64,000 bases of DNA, taken from NCBI GenBank assembly GCA_036897095.1, contig JAYMSP010000185.1, forward strand, positions 1 through 64,000, given 5' to 3'. A model generated the notes under the pieces. The model searched no databases, was not told the DNA's origin, and was given only the letters and a program-made list of their open reading frames with translations. How positions within the stretch are numbered: the first letter of the stretch is position 1; every line of letters begins with the position of its first letter. Source of the DNA: Plantago elongata (taxonomy: Eukaryota > Streptophyta > Magnoliopsida > Lamiales > Plantaginaceae). Of the stretch, positions 47,768 to 60,397 are shown in pieces. A program made the translations under genes and the position numbers.

Positions 47768-48389
47768 TCAACTCTTAATCCTTCTATAAAGACAATTACC
47801 AAGAGACTTAGTCAAACAATTTGAAATTAAGGTTCTGATCATCCTAATTTCACAAGAATACCCATACACTCATCCCTGTCTGTTTTGATTTAACATTTTG
47901 AAAAGGTGAAGTCTCTTGTTTAATTTGAACTTCAAAGGATCAAAAAAAGACCGAGGCAAATATAGACATTCCAAATCTGGTGTAGAAATGCTTATTACTT
48001 TATGAGAGAACGGCACAACAAGTTACAAATCAAAACTGTCATAGAATTGAGTTTTGCTCTATTCTAGTAGAGCACAGTTTGTAGTGAAGAAACGAACACA
48101 TAAAATTGGGAAAACTAAGGCTATGGTTCCCCAAGAATTGAATCGAATATTTTTGTTACTTATACGAGACACCAATACAACTTACATTGTATCAAGTAAA
48201 CATATGGCTAGCAGGAAACCCCTACTCAAGTGAATTAAAGCATCTGTTTCATACAAATTATCATAAAGGCTCGTACAACTCGCAAGTTTCAGGTGTAAAA
48301 GGTACAGATTATCGTAATTCCTAGCAAACATGGAGTATGAAAGGGGATCGTTGCTCAATAGCCTTCTTTCAAACTGCTCCAACCAAACC
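47768..48389. other. Intergenic DNA
   Basis: Lies between the Harbinger element and the 3' end of the RBM34-like gene, and probably includes that gene's 3' untranslated region. Confidence 0.45.
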
Positions 48390-51163
48390 TTACCTGAATT
48401 TTCTTGCTTTCTTCTTTTGGCCTCCACTCTCAGGAGTCCGATTACCAACTTTCCTCTTCGTTCCAACTACTTTAGAAGCCTTTGCAGCCGCCTGAAGAGC
48501 CTTTTCCTTTCTAGCAGCCACAGCTGGTCTTTTATTACTCGCTGATTTCTTTGTGGCACTCTGGGGTCTCGATTGGGATTTTGCAGGAGTACTGATCCTA
48601 GTCTGGACCTTCTTCTGGGAGCCAGATTTGCTAGCGCGCAACCCCTGGTAAGACAAGTTTGATCTGGCTTTCACTTCATTTTGACTACCTGGGGTTCTAG
48701 GATCGACAGCCAACTTCTTCGCTGAATGATTGTTGGTCCCTGGTGATGAAGGATTCTTCCGCTTTGACGGAGTAGTGTCAGCTTTGGCAGGACTGAGCCT
48801 GAGCTCACGGTCACGCAGCTTCAGGTTACGCCTTCTAACTATCGATTTTGCAGCATCCTTCAACGTACAAGACAAAAAATTCAAAAGATTTCATATAAAG
48901 GTGCAAATGACAAACATTGGCACAAACATCCCCTTTCATGCCAGATTTACTATGCCACTACCCATTTATCCGCACATCTCTACATACAATAACATACCCA
49001 AAAAAATGCACATTCATATTGTACCCCGAAAAGAAAACCATCAAGCAATTCATCAAAATTGAGTGGAAAAGTAGGCAAGCCCTTACATAAGAAAAAAGGC
49101 TTAAAATTATGAGCCATAAAATTCACCAGTATATTCATTAAAGTTCCAGCTTCAACATCTGCATGCATATCTATAGCAACTAAAATAAAGATAAAACAGA
49201 ACAAGTATGACGCATGAAGAGTTTATCTACAGTGTGAACTGTGAAGACATAGATAGTGCAAAACCACATTATTGCAGTCCATACACAAGCTTGACTAAGA
49301 AAGTCCGGACAGGCCAAAAATATAACTTGGGAGTGGAGTCAAGTTTCAATCATACCGCAGTCTTAAACAAGACGTACGCAATGCCTTTGCCAATGTTTGA
49401 TTCAGGATCTCGAATAACCCTAACAGCTTCAACACTTGTCTCGAGATGTTTAATACCACAGAAAAGCTGATAGATTTCTTCAGTCTGGATTACAAGCACA
49501 ACATAGTAAACATAGATAAAGTTGAAATCAAACAAATGAAGGAAGATTCTGAACAAAACACAGTAAAATCCCATAAAGATCAAAGTCCATACCTTCACAT
49601 CAAACGGCAGGTTACCAACAAAAATAGTCCTCTTAGTGTCATACAATGTATTGCTGTCTCCCTTTATTTTCTTACGAGGTGGGCATGCTCTGTCAACACG
49701 GATGTGATTTCCACAAACCTACACACATGCCAATATCAACTTAGCCCGGTCATCCAAGTACCACAACAATATTTCACCTCAAATGAGAACACAAAAAAGA
49801 TTGGGAGGCAAGAAGGTACCACAGCCATATTGTGGGACAAAGATGCTTGAGCAGATTCCTCCGTCTTGAAAACAACATACGCATGAACACTGCAACAAGT
49901 TAACAAAAATGTCTCAGAAGCCACCCGTTAAATCCAGTTCAATGGGGCTACTAGTGAGAGGCAAAATGCATCCATGTTCATAGACATGCTAGCAACACAG
50001 CATGACCTCGAAAATAAACTTGTAACGATGCTACCCAAAAACCCCAAGCCCTAATCATTAACCTTCTGTCAGAACTCAGAATATACAGGCAGTAAACATT
50101 CCATGCCTCAATTTAATTTATTTAGGAGTACTAGATCTCCCAGAACTGGAAGGAGAACAGGACTAACATCTTTCACAATATGTGCATAGACTTGTAGTCA
50201 TTCATGAGAAGCTACTAGGGGCATGAATGGTTAGCTGCTAAAACAATTCATAACTGTAGATATATAGCCAGTTAAACCATGAAACATCACACAGATAGCA
50301 TTGTGACCAAAACTGCTGGTGAGAAAAACAAAGATGCAATCACCTGTCTCCATTCTCATTGAATTGCTTCTTGATCACGGCACCCTTCCTTGGTAGTTTT
50401 ACCTATAAAGGAGAAACCATCACTATTTTCTTCAACATTGTTATAAGAATCCAATTGTACAAACATATTGAGTTGAAGGTTACAAAAAACTCACATCAGC
50501 AAGTGGAACAGATCGAATCCTCACGGACTCAACCTCGCCAAACGTCCCAAACTCTTTCAACAAGTCTTTTTTCTTTGCTTTCAAAGGTAAATTGCCAACA
50601 AACACTGTTCTCAGAAGCTTACTTTCATCATCAAAACCTTCTTTAGCTACCATCAAATGCTGAGAGTCATCGATCTTCTTCCTCTTCTCTCCCAAAGCAA
50701 CACTCTTTTCCTCCACTTCCTTCTTCACCCCATATCGACTTGCTTCGTATTCGGCCTCCACGTCATCCCTCTTCCTCTTCTTCCTTTTCTTCTTCTCATT
50801 TTCACCACCAATTTCATTTCCCCCCAAATTACCACCATCGTCTTTTCCGCTCTTCTCGAGCTCAACCCTCTTCGATTTCTTACCTTCCCCAGCTACTGAG
50901 GCATCAAGATTGGACTTTTCACTCTGCTCACCCTTTTTCTTTCTTTTCGTCACCACCACATCATCTTCCTCTGATTTTTCCAATACTGGTTCGTTTTTCC
51001 TGCGGAAAGGGTTGTTATCGGAGAAGAGAGACGCGGTAGAGGAATCCGATGGAGCAATTTCTCCAAAAAGGGTCTTGAAAAGCGACGAATTGGAACCTTC
51101 AATTGGATCAGGATTATCATTTGGGTTCGCTTTGTCAATAGGCTTCTTGGTTTTCTTCGCCAT
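48390..51163 (-). CDS. RBM34/Nop12-like nucleolar RNA-binding protein
   Basis: Six exons on the minus strand: 51163-50495, 50402-50344, 49889-49820, 49718-49593, 49484-49356 and 48857-48390, encoding 506 residues. The N-terminal 180 residues are acidic and Lys-rich, with nuclear-localisation-like KKKRKKRKRDD. RRM1 starts RTVFVGNLPL (RNP2, about residue 188), and its RNP1-like AYVVF lies in exon 3. RRM2 has TIFVGNLPF (RNP2) and GKGIAYVLF (RNP1). The tail is Ser/Lys/Arg-rich, ending GGQKKKARKFR. Two closely spaced RRMs between basic arms are the layout of RBM34 and yeast Nop12, which acts in pre-25S rRNA processing; a role in ribosome assembly in the nucleolus is inferred. All junctions are GT-AG. 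The gene seems intact. Confidence 0.88.
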
Positions 51164-51477
51164 TGTAAGGATTACACAATGGGTAAGGTGGTGAAAATTA
51201 GGGCAAGAAATTTGGGGATTCAGATGGAAGCTAAAAATGAATAACTGAACCCTAGGTTTTAGTTAATACAGTAATAAGTTTTTGAAACGCAAGTCTTTTT
51301 CACGAACCTGCTTTTAGAACTTACGAGCAATTCATATGGGCTCGTCCAAAGCCCAGGGAGGTGGAAGTGCCAGTGTTCCCCACAAAGTTATATAAGATGT
51401 GATATGGGTATGGCTAAAATCACGTTGGTAGGATGCTAAAAATTTTCCTCCCAAATTTAGTGTAAAATCGCGTATAT

Positions 51478-51636
51478 GGGGCTGATTGGCATGGTACTTA
51501 TATGATTATTTGGATGAGATTTTGGTGAAATTGTGTTTGGAATATAATTGAAATTGAGTATTTCAAGTGTATTTTATGTCAAATCATTGTTCATCGAGTC
51601 AAATTTGAACATTTAAATGTCTGGTCAATCAGCTCC
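51478..51636. mobile_element. Tourist-like MITE (copy D)
   Basis: GGGGCTGATTGGCATGG at the left and CAATCAGCTCC at the right form inverted ends. They are flanked by TAT (left) and TAA (right), probably a mutated 3-bp duplication. The interior aligns to copies B, C and E. Confidence 0.65.
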
Positions 51637-52470
51637 TAAGAGTTATTTGTTATACAATTTAAATTGGTAAAACCCAATTCAAATGGTCTGTTCAAATGAA
51701 GGATTTAGTTTACACTAAAATGCAATTAGTATGGATCCCATTCAATTTAAATTTTCAAAGATTGTTGCCTTTTAAATCACTAGTTGTAAGATCCATATAT
51801 ATTTACTCTCAAAATATATCATATGCTATTTTTAAGGACACTTTACTTTTCTTCACAATTGTAACCTTGTAGGAGGCCTGTTTTCAATAAAAGTTACATA
51901 AAAGGTTTGTTGGGTCCCATTAATTACTCCTCTAACATTTTTAGGGAGTGCTAAAATGAAGGGAGAGTTTTACACAATTACAAATTTGAGAGTGGGCCAT
52001 AATACTTTTAGGTAACCTGGAAATGTAACAATTTTATTGTTTTATCTACATTTTATCCTAAATTTGGGATAAACAACTAAATGGGATTCCTACAACTAGT
52101 GCTCTTAGTCTCTTTTTTATGGTTTTTTTGCCTATATATGAGATAAAATTGAATTTTAGGATCCCAACAACAAGTGATCTAAGAATATTACTTTTGCATT
52201 GTACTATTATAAGTACTACAATCTAAATTATTGAATTAATTCAAGATTAAATCTCAACCTTTCATTTTTTATTAATGTGACATGGCGTCAACTGTCTTAT
52301 AATAACGCAGTGCGATGTCGTATAATAATAAAAACTATTATAATAATCAATTATATACAAACCCCTTTTAAACTTAACAAAACAAACTCAAAATAAATTT
52401 AAACTTAACCAAACATTATGCAAATATTCACAAAACTTCCAAAAAGAAAAATCAACGTAAATATATGTCG
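51637..52470. other. AT-rich intergenic DNA
   Basis: No gene is supported. The string GCAGTGCGATGTCG near 52307 resembles CAGTGCGACGGTGT near 52982, a possible direct repeat bracketing the palindrome island. Confidence 0.4.
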
Positions 52471-52479
52471 GAGGAACAC

Positions 52480-52740
52480 CTCCATTCTTATATGGAAGTT
52501 GCCATGGAGGAGTATCAAATATGGTCCAGAGATGCTTCTATGGAAACATCCTCCATGGAGCTCGAGCTCGCGAACCATATCTGGTTCGTCTTCTCCATGG
52601 AAGCTGCTTCCATGGAGAATCAGCTTCCATGGAGAAGACGAATGTCCATGGATTGTTTGTCTTCTCCATGAGCAGTCGCCATGGAGTTTGAAGCGCAAGC
52701 TAGCTTTCATGGAGCTTCGTCTTTGAAGAAGAAACAGTTA
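52480..52740. repeat. CCATGG palindrome island
   Basis: About 260 bp containing some seven CCATGG sites, mostly as CTCCATGGAG or CTTCCATGGA variants. Two neighbouring sites form a 25-base near-perfect palindrome centred about 52607. The island is GC-rich against an AT-rich background. Long open frames on both strands are a by-product of the repeat, so I do not call a gene. TAACCGGAGCTCCGATT follows at 52768. Confidence 0.65.
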
Positions 52741-52784
52741 AAATCGACGATCATAGTTGAGTTACGGTAACCGGAGCTCCGATT

Positions 52785-53189
52785 GGAAGCGACGTTGTGT
52801 TGTTGATGGAGGTGGTGGTGGTGAGATATTTTGGAGAAGGAAGTTTTGGTTTAAAATGTGGGTGTACTTTGTAAATTCATGTAATTTGTACTTTTTAAGT
52901 GATTTAAATATTTAGTTAATTAATTTTTAATGTTTAGATTATGACACTTGTTCAATTTTGAAAGGTGTACTAATGTTAGTACAGTGCGACGGTGTATTAC
53001 GATTAACCAAGCCCATGTAACATGGGCATACGTTACTCCGACTAAAATTTAAGTTGTATAAGATGTAACATCAGGGTTTGTATGATCAGTCAAGTTGCTG
53101 CCCTAACTATTATCAACCGATGTGTAGACATGTGATATGTGTTCGTTGCTCTATATCGCTCACAGTCATTGCTCTCCATTATCCTCAAG
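52785..53189. other. Intergenic DNA
   Basis: A short GGTGGTGGTGGTG run near 52809; otherwise nothing recognisable. Confidence 0.4.
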
Positions 53190-53663
53190 TAGGGGTGAGC
53201 GCGGGCAGCAGCGAGTATTGACGAGTTTTAATAAAACATCAAAAAAACTGACCCACCTATGCTGGATGATTATTTGTCCGACTAACGATGGGTGTAATAA
53301 CTTTCAACCCGCGGTGGTTTGGGTGATAAAATTTATTTTAATTCATCAAATTTGTAAAATATTTAGAAATCAAGTAAGATAATGAAATACCCTCTAAGGA
53401 AGAAAGGGTGTAAATTAATCCCAAAGAAAAGAGAAGCTCATTATAAAATTTAATGAAACAAGGTAAATTACATGTTGAAAAACAGTAAAACAAGAAGCTA
53501 ACTAGGCTCTGAAAAATTAAAAGGTATATTAAAATAGCCAAAAGAGTCCACTGTAAAATTGTTGCAGAATAAATGAGCAAGGGCGTTGGCTTCTGATATG
53601 GTTGATCTAGTTTATGTGAAATAATTTTAATTTATTGTATATTTATATATATTTATTTATTGT

Positions 53664-53719
<56 letters not shown>

Positions 53720-53875
53720 ATTAATTCAAATCACATATATATAATTTTTTTGTTATGTAAATTATGTGGTGGATGAGCAAACGAGTTGTCCAATCCACCC
53801 ACCACCCACCTACCAATTAACGGGTGTGGGTGAGGTGCAGACGAGTCGGACAGACGTCTTATTTGCACACTCATA
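53190..53875. mobile_element. Possible hAT-like non-autonomous element
   Basis: It begins TAGGGGTGAGCGCGGGC, a common plant hAT terminus, and ends CACTCATA, an imperfect inverse. Flanking 8-mers TCCTCAAG and CGCTCAAC share a central CTCAA. A CCACCCACCACCCACC-rich segment near the right end recalls hAT subterminal repeats. It contains an AC/AT microsatellite at 53663-53714. Confidence 0.4.
53663..53714. repeat. Compound (AC)n(AT)n microsatellite
   Basis: About eight AC units followed by about 19 AT units, uninterrupted. Confidence 0.95.
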
Positions 53876-55964
53876 CGCTCAACCATTGCTTTCGTCTCGA
53901 CACTATACTTACAAATAAAAACTTCTCCTTCAATAAATATAATTAAACACATATTTACATATACATTCATAATTTATAATTATGTATATTAAATTGTAAT
54001 TACAAAAATATTTACAACACATATTTCTAATATGTAAGATTATTAAATTGAATGAATATAAGTTAAATTTAATTCAGAATTTTTACGTTGTTTCCCTGCT
54101 CTCATTCTCTATCTTTTCTAGACTCACTCTCACTCCCTAATGGTTTATGTTGATCCCTCTATCTCTGGCGATGGTTCTAGGACTGCTCCGAAATCATAAC
54201 TGGATCATGTGAGTCCATTCAACCTTCTCTACTTTCATCACTCATAAAATGCATAATGTTGAGCAAGCAAGCTTGTATGCTCTGGGCCGAGCCTTATAGA
54301 CTTACACTCCTAATCCTAACTAAACTTAAAGTCCAAAAGTGACTTAGAAATAACAAACCCAGTTAAATTAATATTGTTCCATACTAATCCTCCTTTTCTA
54401 ATAAAACTCGTCCTCGAGTTATACAAATATTGAAGTCCAACGAACCAAGTACTTGCTCGAACTTCTCGGTTAAGTGTCTCATCATGACCTCCTAGATCAA
54501 ATACGAGTCTCACTAACACCCTTGAAGGGTCAGTATTAACCGCAAATTTCATTTGACATTCATTATACTTTATGGTCTTCTCCCCTGCTAAAAAAATAAA
54601 TTGTCCACGAATTGATAATTTAATTTGCCGGGTCTTATCTTCACATATTGCATCTTATGCATGTAAATATTAGTAGTATATAACATGTCGACACAAACCT
54701 TCAATAATTGCAAACTCATCCATAGATCCACGTAGACAGTGAATATGGTATATTGAAACGAAGTTGCTTACAGTGGTGAACAAACCATCCCATTTGTGAA
54801 GATATACAAGTGAAGAAATCCGAGAACAAAGAAGAAATAAAGACACCACCAGGAACACTTGACCTCTTAAGAAGATTAGACTATACATTCAGTTATAGAT
54901 TTGTACTTTACACTTTCTTATTTGTACATAACTGTTGATGGATGAGCTCTATATATTGAGATTTTCTGTAAATCAATCACTTTTCAAATTCATTTCAATA
55001 CAATAGTTAACCAATTATGTGACCGTGTCTTTATGAAAGTGATGTCAATTACGTTAACTTTGTAGTTGTAACCATTGAAATGATATCATATGGCATAATG
55101 GCATCAGCTGCTCCCAATGTTAGTCATATTTTTCCAACAAGATTTGTGTTTATATTTTTTTTGGAATTATAATAAAGGAAGATGATCAACCCACTCTCAG
55201 GAAACCCTTCGTCCACCTTATGTGGACTGCTCTCTCCGTCTAATTTCAATTATTATATGTGTCGTATTCTCTCCTTCATTATTTGTCCCCGCTTTGTATT
55301 CAACATGAGACCCATTTGTATCTATCTCAATTTTTTTCAATCTTAGCCATGTCAGAGGGAAGGGTCAGTTGACGAGTAAACATCCATGACGATTACTAAC
55401 AATTTAAACTCCTCCAATTGTAGTAGCTTGTCTGGTTCATCACCCTTTGCTTCCAGTACATCAGAAAGATTGAATCTTCATTCTGACTATGGATAAACCT
55501 TACAAATGCGTGGGTATATGTCGTTGTTTTTCCACATTGGATATCCTAATTCCACTTTGTTATCGAACTTTTAGTCCTAGAAGCATTAGTTTGAGACATG
55601 TAAAAGAATCCATTTCAATTTTCAATATGCAAGTGTTTGAGCCCCCAAACTTGTGCCAAATTTATCCTGGAACAGTGAGCGCTTATGGACATCCAGAAGA
55701 AGAAGAAATGAAGAGACTATTTAGACCTAGTACATACACGGCTTTATTTAACGATTACGGAATTACCACATAAGGGCAAAGACCAGAGATACGTTCATAA
55801 ATCAGAATGCAATTACAAACTACTACTGTTCTACAAACAGATTAAACTTCAGTTTTCTTCAAGTACTTGCCAGAAAACACACAGAAGCTAAAACCATTAT
55901 CCGAGATCATAATGATGCATCTAGCACGCATCAAACAGGAACTATAATCCTAGATCCTACTTAG
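53876..55964. other. Intergenic DNA downstream of TPS6
   Basis: No recognisable gene. A stretch at 55330-55773 has coding-like fragments on the plus strand (NLNSSNCSSLSGSSPFASS, then in another frame HPEEEEMKRLFRPSTYTALF). They are interrupted and match no family I know; they could be a decayed gene fragment. Confidence 0.4.
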
Positions 55965-58900
55965 TTATTCTACTTTCTCCATGGACACTTTTGGAGTAGG
56001 AGAGAATGACACGCTCTTTGCAGGCTGGTCTGAAGCATCAGCCAGGCCTTGGAACATTCTCAGTATCTCCGCAATGTCCTCCAGGTAGTACTTGGCCTTG
56101 CTAGGCTTCTGTCCAACCGTGCAAGCAAACACATCAGCAACTGGGGAGAGAGATCCATCAGCCTTGGCCTTCATTATCACCTCAAACATGTCTTCATCTG
56201 ACCTGTCATCACCTATGCACAGCACAAAATCTGGAAGGACTTCCTTTTGGCGCATCGTTGCTAGAATTCTATCAGCCACGAGGCCTTTGTTGACTCCCTA
56301 ATCAAAACGGTAAGACAAATATAAGAATAGGTACATGTATCAATAGTATTTGTGTGCATTTGTGTCTGGCTTATGTTGAGCCGAAATACTAGTTTATTAA
56401 GTACCCAGTGAATGGAATTCTATGCATTCTAGTACTTACTCCGTTCCAGCAAACTTCATATATTTATCATTTTTAGACGTTTCAGCAAACTTCATACATT
56501 ACTAAAAACGTAAGTTACCCCACCACTAACAAATAATAAACAATATCAATTTTGCACAGAAATTACACATTTTGCCACTAAAAGTACACTTTTCCCCACA
56601 TTTTCATTTTTTATCATTACTTTAATTTTTCGCATAAAACTAAGCGTCAGCGCCAACCCTAATGTATGAAGTTTCATGTGACGAAGGGAGTACTATATTT
56701 GTTCTCTCAAGGAAAAGAAGTGGCATTACTTGCATTCGACAAAAGCACACTTGATGGGGGAAAATGGCAACTTCAGTCTAATAAACTCGGCTAAGTTGGA
56801 GTCCTCAGTTTCATGGGCATGGCAACTTTAGACTGACTTTGTATATTTTGCCAAATTTGATACACCTTACAAACTTAACAGACCAACACGCTCATGGAAC
56901 ATGTTATTCCTAACTTGTCAAGACGAATCGACAAACTAAGGAGAATTTAAGATAGTTCTAGGTCAAATATTACTTTTTTTTGTTAACTAAAATTGTTTCG
57001 TTCTTTTCAAGCAATTTTTTTGTGTTCATTGATTAGTAAGCAAGTTCATCACATTGGTTAGTTGAGTGAGAATTGAAAAGTTAATTGTTTAATTTTTTAT
57101 TTTTAATGTTAATTTAGATAATTTTTCAAAGAAAAAAATTTTATTGTTTTTTAGTTGACAATTTATGTTGACATGAGGAAATAGTTGTGCCTATTGGTAA
57201 AATTTGGGTATTGAGCAATTTGGAGTAAAATTTGACTTAGAGTGGTGTAGTTGGAGGGAAATTCGAGTTAGCATGGCATTTGACAACCCAGTCAGAAAAA
57301 AACACATTTCATGAGTTGGGTTGGTCCATTAAGTTTATATGGTGTATTAAATTTTCCCAAAAAATGCAAAGTCCGGATCAAAGTTGCCCAAAAAATGCGA
57401 AGTCCGGATTAAATTTGCCAGGAAATGTAAAGTCTGGACTACAATTGTCATGTCTACGAAACTGAGAACGATATGTGTCACACAGCTTAGTTATAGGACC
57501 AAAGTTGCCATTTCCCCCACTTGATGGATAAAGGTGTTATGAATTTGAACATGCAACTCAATAATACGAGAAATACTGCAATGGTTTTACTTCTACCATG
57601 AAAAAGTGATAATTTCTACAAACAGAGATCATGGGCACAATATTTGATGGAAAGATTCGATCGCGCTCTACTTCAACTAACCATCCAGAACTAAACTTAA
57701 TTAAAGCTAAAGCTAAAGCTAAAGCATTTGGCTCCAAACAAAAGCTCATCTGTAGACAAACAGTTTGCTGTCCTGAGGTATGTCATGTAGAGTATATCAT
57801 TTTGAGATGTAGCCTGATGATGAGCAGTGCTACATTAATGATAATCAACGTACAGATAAGCAGTGTGATTATTCTAACAGTCTCCCAAGCAATCAAATCG
57901 TCTAAAAATTGGAAAATCTAAATTATAGAGTAAATGAGAGAAAAAGAGAAAAAGAAACAGAAAATAAATCATAATTTCCTGAAAAAATGCCATGAAGATT
58001 AAGTAGGTACATGAGACAGTTGCTAACCTGCGGCTTTACTTCCACAATGCTTTGGCCACTCTTGACCGAAACAGGCTCATTGGCCAGAACGCTCTCTAGG
58101 TGATCAAGAAGCTCCTTAGCCTGGCACGAGCCAAAATCAGGATCTGCAAGTTGGTAATTCCAAACAAGTGCACTCTCTCTGCTTTCTATGAAGGAACCGT
58201 CAGTTGTTTCCGAATACAAATGCATCACTGGCTCAGCAATTTGCTTCCAGTAAAAATCATGAACAGGAAAACAAGTTTCCCATTCTGCCTCTTGCTTTGG
58301 CCTGAAACAGATTATCATTACACTATCAGTCCTATGGAAAACTTTTTTATACAACTTTAGAAAAGAACATGATAATATAAAACTAAAGTTGAACCGTGCT
58401 TACCTAACAAAATAGCCATGCTCAGCTCCAATCCCCAGGTTCTCGCAGGAGTTGAACCACCGTGTAAGGACCTCCTTGTTCTTCCCACTTACAACAAAAA
58501 CAACATTTTTCGGGTCTTTGCATAGCCTATTCAAGATTCCAATTGCCTCAGAATTTGGATTCATGTCAGCAGGGCTCTGTAATGTCATTGTGCCATCATA
58601 GTCCAGAAGAATTGCACGATTCTTAGTTCTCTTATATGCAGACACAATATGTTCAACTGATAACTTCCTAAAACTTGGATCCAAAGCAATAACACGAAAT
58701 CCTAAACCAAATCCAATACCCCAGCATCTCCTCCTCACATGATCCCTGCATGCTCTTTCGAGATCCATTTGAAAGCTATGGGCCCAATAAGCAACATCAT
58801 GCGTGCTTACATACTTATAGTGCTTCTCGTGCCTCAGTTGTTTCTCTTGCTCAGGAACTACCAAAGCTGAATCCATAGCTTCAGCAACAGCATCGATGTT

Positions 58901-60397
58901 CCAAGGATTGACCCTAATTGCACCGCTCAGAGAAGGAGAGCACCCAATAAATTCAGAAACTACTAACATGCTCTTCTTTGGTGCAGATGGATTCAACCCC
59001 AGGGTATCGTCTAGCTTATCGGTTCCTTGCCTGCATACAATGTACTCATATGGTATCAAATTCATACCATCTCTAACCGCAGTAACAAGGCAACACTCTG
59101 CAATTGCATAGTAAGCTAGACGCTCGTAGAATGGAAGAGAAGTGTCGATCAGCACCACTGGCTCATATCCTGGTTTTCCAAATGCCTGGTTGATTCTTTT
59201 TACAGTGGAATAAGTTTCCGACTGAACCTCTTCCACATCTTTACCTCGACCTCTTGCAGGATTTGCAATCTGAACCATGATGACACGACCCCTTTTTTCA
59301 GGATGTTGAGCAAGTAATTGTTCGAATGCCAGAAGTTTCAAGCTTATACCCTTAAAAATGTCCATGTCATCGACCCCAAGCAACACGGTCTTACCCTGAA
59401 ACATGTCCCGCAGCTCCGCAACTTTAGTCTCCGTTTCATCAAGATCTAGCACAGCGTTAAGTTGGCCCATATGTATCCCAACTGGAAGGATTTTAATACT
59501 AACAGTACGACCATAGTACTCAAGGCCAATATACCCTCGTTTAGATTGATATGAAACCCCTAACATCCTACTACAGCAAGAGAGAAAGTGCCTCGCGTAA
59601 TCGAACGTATGAAAGCCAATAAGATCAGCATTCAGGAGTGCTCGTAGCAACTCATTCCTCACAGGTAAAGTCCGATATATCTCCGATGATGGAAACGGGC
59701 TATGGAGAAAAAACCCAAGCTTCACTCTATTGAACCTCTTCCTCAGAAATGTTGGAAGCACCATCAGATGGTAATCATGAACCCACACAAAGTCATCATC
59801 AGGGGAGATAACTTCCATTACCTTATCAGCGAAAATTTTGTTCACAGACACATAAGCTTGCCACAAGCTACGGTCGAACCTTCCACCAAGATCTGGGGAA
59901 AGAGGAAGCATGTAGTGAAACAAAGGCCACAAGTGCTGTTTGCAAAACCCATGATAGAATTTACTGAAGATTTCTGGCGGGATAAAAGCTGGCACACACT
60001 TGAACGTCTCGAGCAACGTTTGTGATACCTCATCCTGTTCACTCGGATCGATTTCTTCTTTCAGACAACCAACATATATCACCTCCACATCTTCCCCAAG
60101 CCCATCCTTCAATTGTAACATAAGGGAATCTTCATCCCAGCTGAAATTCCAGCCGGTCTCACCGTTCGACTCCCTCCTGTGAGCGCGAAGTGGAAGCTGA
60201 TTTCCGACTATAATCATGCGCTCTTGAGCAACAGACGATGGAGCATCTGATCCATTGTTGCTCCTACTCTCATCGTCTAGCTCAGACAAGACTCCTGTTA
60301 CAGTTGCTACACGTGAGAGTCTCTTCCCCCCACGGCTGAATGAAGGTGAACTACCGGATGCAAGATCCAGTAAATTTGAGTAGGACCTCGAATTCAT
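55965..60397 (-). CDS. TPS6: Trehalose-6-phosphate synthase-like protein, class II (TPS6 type)
   Basis: Three exons on the minus strand: 60397-58404, 58301-58028 and 56297-55965, encoding 866 residues. An N-terminal GT20 (trehalose-6-phosphate synthase) domain of about residues 55-540 is followed by a HAD-type trehalose-phosphatase domain with LDYDGT (from 598) and GDDRSDED (about 785). Class II TPS proteins are thought to act as sugar-signalling regulators, binding SnRK1 and 14-3-3 proteins, rather than as synthases. Consistent with this, the class I ANRLP motif reads VGNQLPL here, replacing the sugar-phosphate-binding Arg by Gln. The start MNSRSYSNLLDLASG and the segment RVATVTGVLSELDDES place it with Arabidopsis TPS6 rather than TPS5 or TPS7. 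The two-intron layout and length are typical of class II genes. A 31-bp triplicate repeat lies in intron 2. The gene appears intact. Confidence 0.95.
57356..57447. repeat. 31-bp tandem repeat, three units, in TPS6 intron 2
   Basis: Units at 57356-57386, 57387-57417 and 57418-57447 share AAATGCRAAGTCCGGAT and end in TTG. The first two are about 90% identical; the third is more diverged. Confidence 0.85.

Noticed and set aside
52405-52726. Open frames of about 100 codons on both strands
   Set aside because: Explained by the CCATGG palindromes, which make both strands open.
54300-54560. Minus-strand frame and a GAGGACGAG-like string
   Set aside because: No family recognised and no repeat ends; left as intergenic.
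34986-60397. Idea of a biosynthetic or functional gene cluster (CslG with TPS6 and others)
   Set aside because: The genes belong to unrelated pathways, with no P450, cyclase or other tailoring gene between them.
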